A stretch of 64,000 nt of DNA from positions 1 to 64,000 of the forward strand of contig UZAN01039579.1 in the NCBI GenBank assembly GCA_900618425.1. The letters are read 5' to 3'. Source of the DNA: Echinostoma caproni (taxonomy: Eukaryota; Platyhelminthes; Trematoda; Plagiorchiida; Echinostomatidae). Position numbers and translations under genes: made by a program. The notes under the pieces are model-generated. The model saw only the letters and a list, made by a program, of their open reading frames with translations. It was not told the origin of the DNA and did no database searches. Positions 63,488 through 64,000 of the stretch are shown here, in pieces (position 1 is the stretch's first letter; every line of letters starts with the position of its first letter).

Positions 63488-63760
63488 TGTCACACCCCTG
63501 AGAAGTGGCATTTTCTAATATCTTCCTACTTTTTCGAAAAGCCAAACCAATCGTATGCCTAATAAAGTAGTTTCTGACTATGCGATGTCACACCCCTCGA
63601 TATATACTCACTTGGAAGTTGACCGATGGTCGGGACAACCATTGACCATCCATCCTATCTATCTATCAATGGGCTCTGTCGCACTAACATGCAAACGGGT
63701 GAGTAACAATCGCGATCGATTGATAAGCGGGTGAGTGAAGTGAGATGTCAGACCCGAGTG
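63488..63760 (+). repeat. Repeated TGTCACACCCC motif, possible LTR remnants
   Basis: TGTCACACCCCT starts at 63488 and again at 63586, and a variant TGTCAGACCC occurs at 63746. An AATAAA lies between the first two. The TG start and the spacing could reflect LTR ends of a retrotransposon, but no matching CA end or target duplication was found. Confidence 0.25.
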
Positions 63761-64000
63761 ATCAAGAACCACTGTCGCCAGGACGTGCCTGTCTGAACTA
63801 TTGAACGATACACTCACTTGTCTTAGAGCAGTGATGAAATTAGACAGGTCACTTGCCAAAGGTCATCATAACCCAGGTCTTAGGGTAGTTTGCGAGATCT
63901 ACTTTTAGTTTATGAATCGGTAATTGCTTGAGAGTTGCTGTAATCCCTGTATGCTGGCGTCTGTGGGACTCAGTTGCCACGGATGTACTGCACCTGACAA

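Noticed and set aside
1..64000. CRISPR arrays, rRNA, canonical tRNA genes, replication origins
   Set aside because: No regularly spaced short repeats, rRNA cores or foldable tRNAs were seen. Tandem tracts are simple microsatellites.

Overview
This is eukaryotic DNA, AT-rich and gene-poor, with two runs of N (17057-17465 and 28828-29369). It most likely comes from a trematode (fluke). The evidence is one certain multi-exon gene with GT-AG introns of only 42-76 bases, RTE-type and CR1-type non-LTR retrotransposon remains, several tRNA-derived SINEs, and a tRNA-headed repeat carrying the conserved core of a hammerhead ribozyme, a combination known from Schistosoma Sm-alpha elements. I saw no tRNA, rRNA or CRISPR feature and nothing resembling a bacterial operon.

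Layout. 1-1060: minus-strand CR1-like endonuclease domain running off the left edge. 4014-5240: RTE-like endonuclease/reverse transcriptase fragment, truncated at both ends. 8044-8668: cluster of inverted SINE-like repeats, including the hammerhead copy. 12535-12590: tRNA-like SINE head. 15258-16097: five-exon centrin-like EF-hand gene on the minus strand. 16989-17056: possible first exon of a divergently transcribed secreted or membrane protein, cut by the first gap. 19498-19690, 35293-35475 and 39290-39478: three copies of one tRNA-derived SINE. 29505-31506: CR1-like reverse transcriptase that appears to sit inside an older repeat and is itself split by a 376-bp insertion with a 5-bp target duplication. 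33-40 kb: further dispersed repeats. 50535-50710: probable retroelement tail. Most of the rest is intergenic or intronic DNA without recognisable features.

How the parts work together. The centrin-like protein is the only gene whose product can be named. Its head-to-head neighbour may share its roughly 0.9-kb upstream region, which contains a CT tract and a CpG-rich patch. Everything else recognisable is retrotransposon-derived. Several splice-site-bounded open segments (33.8, 41-43 and 61.2 kb) may be exons of larger genes. They are listed at low confidence because no protein family could be recognised.
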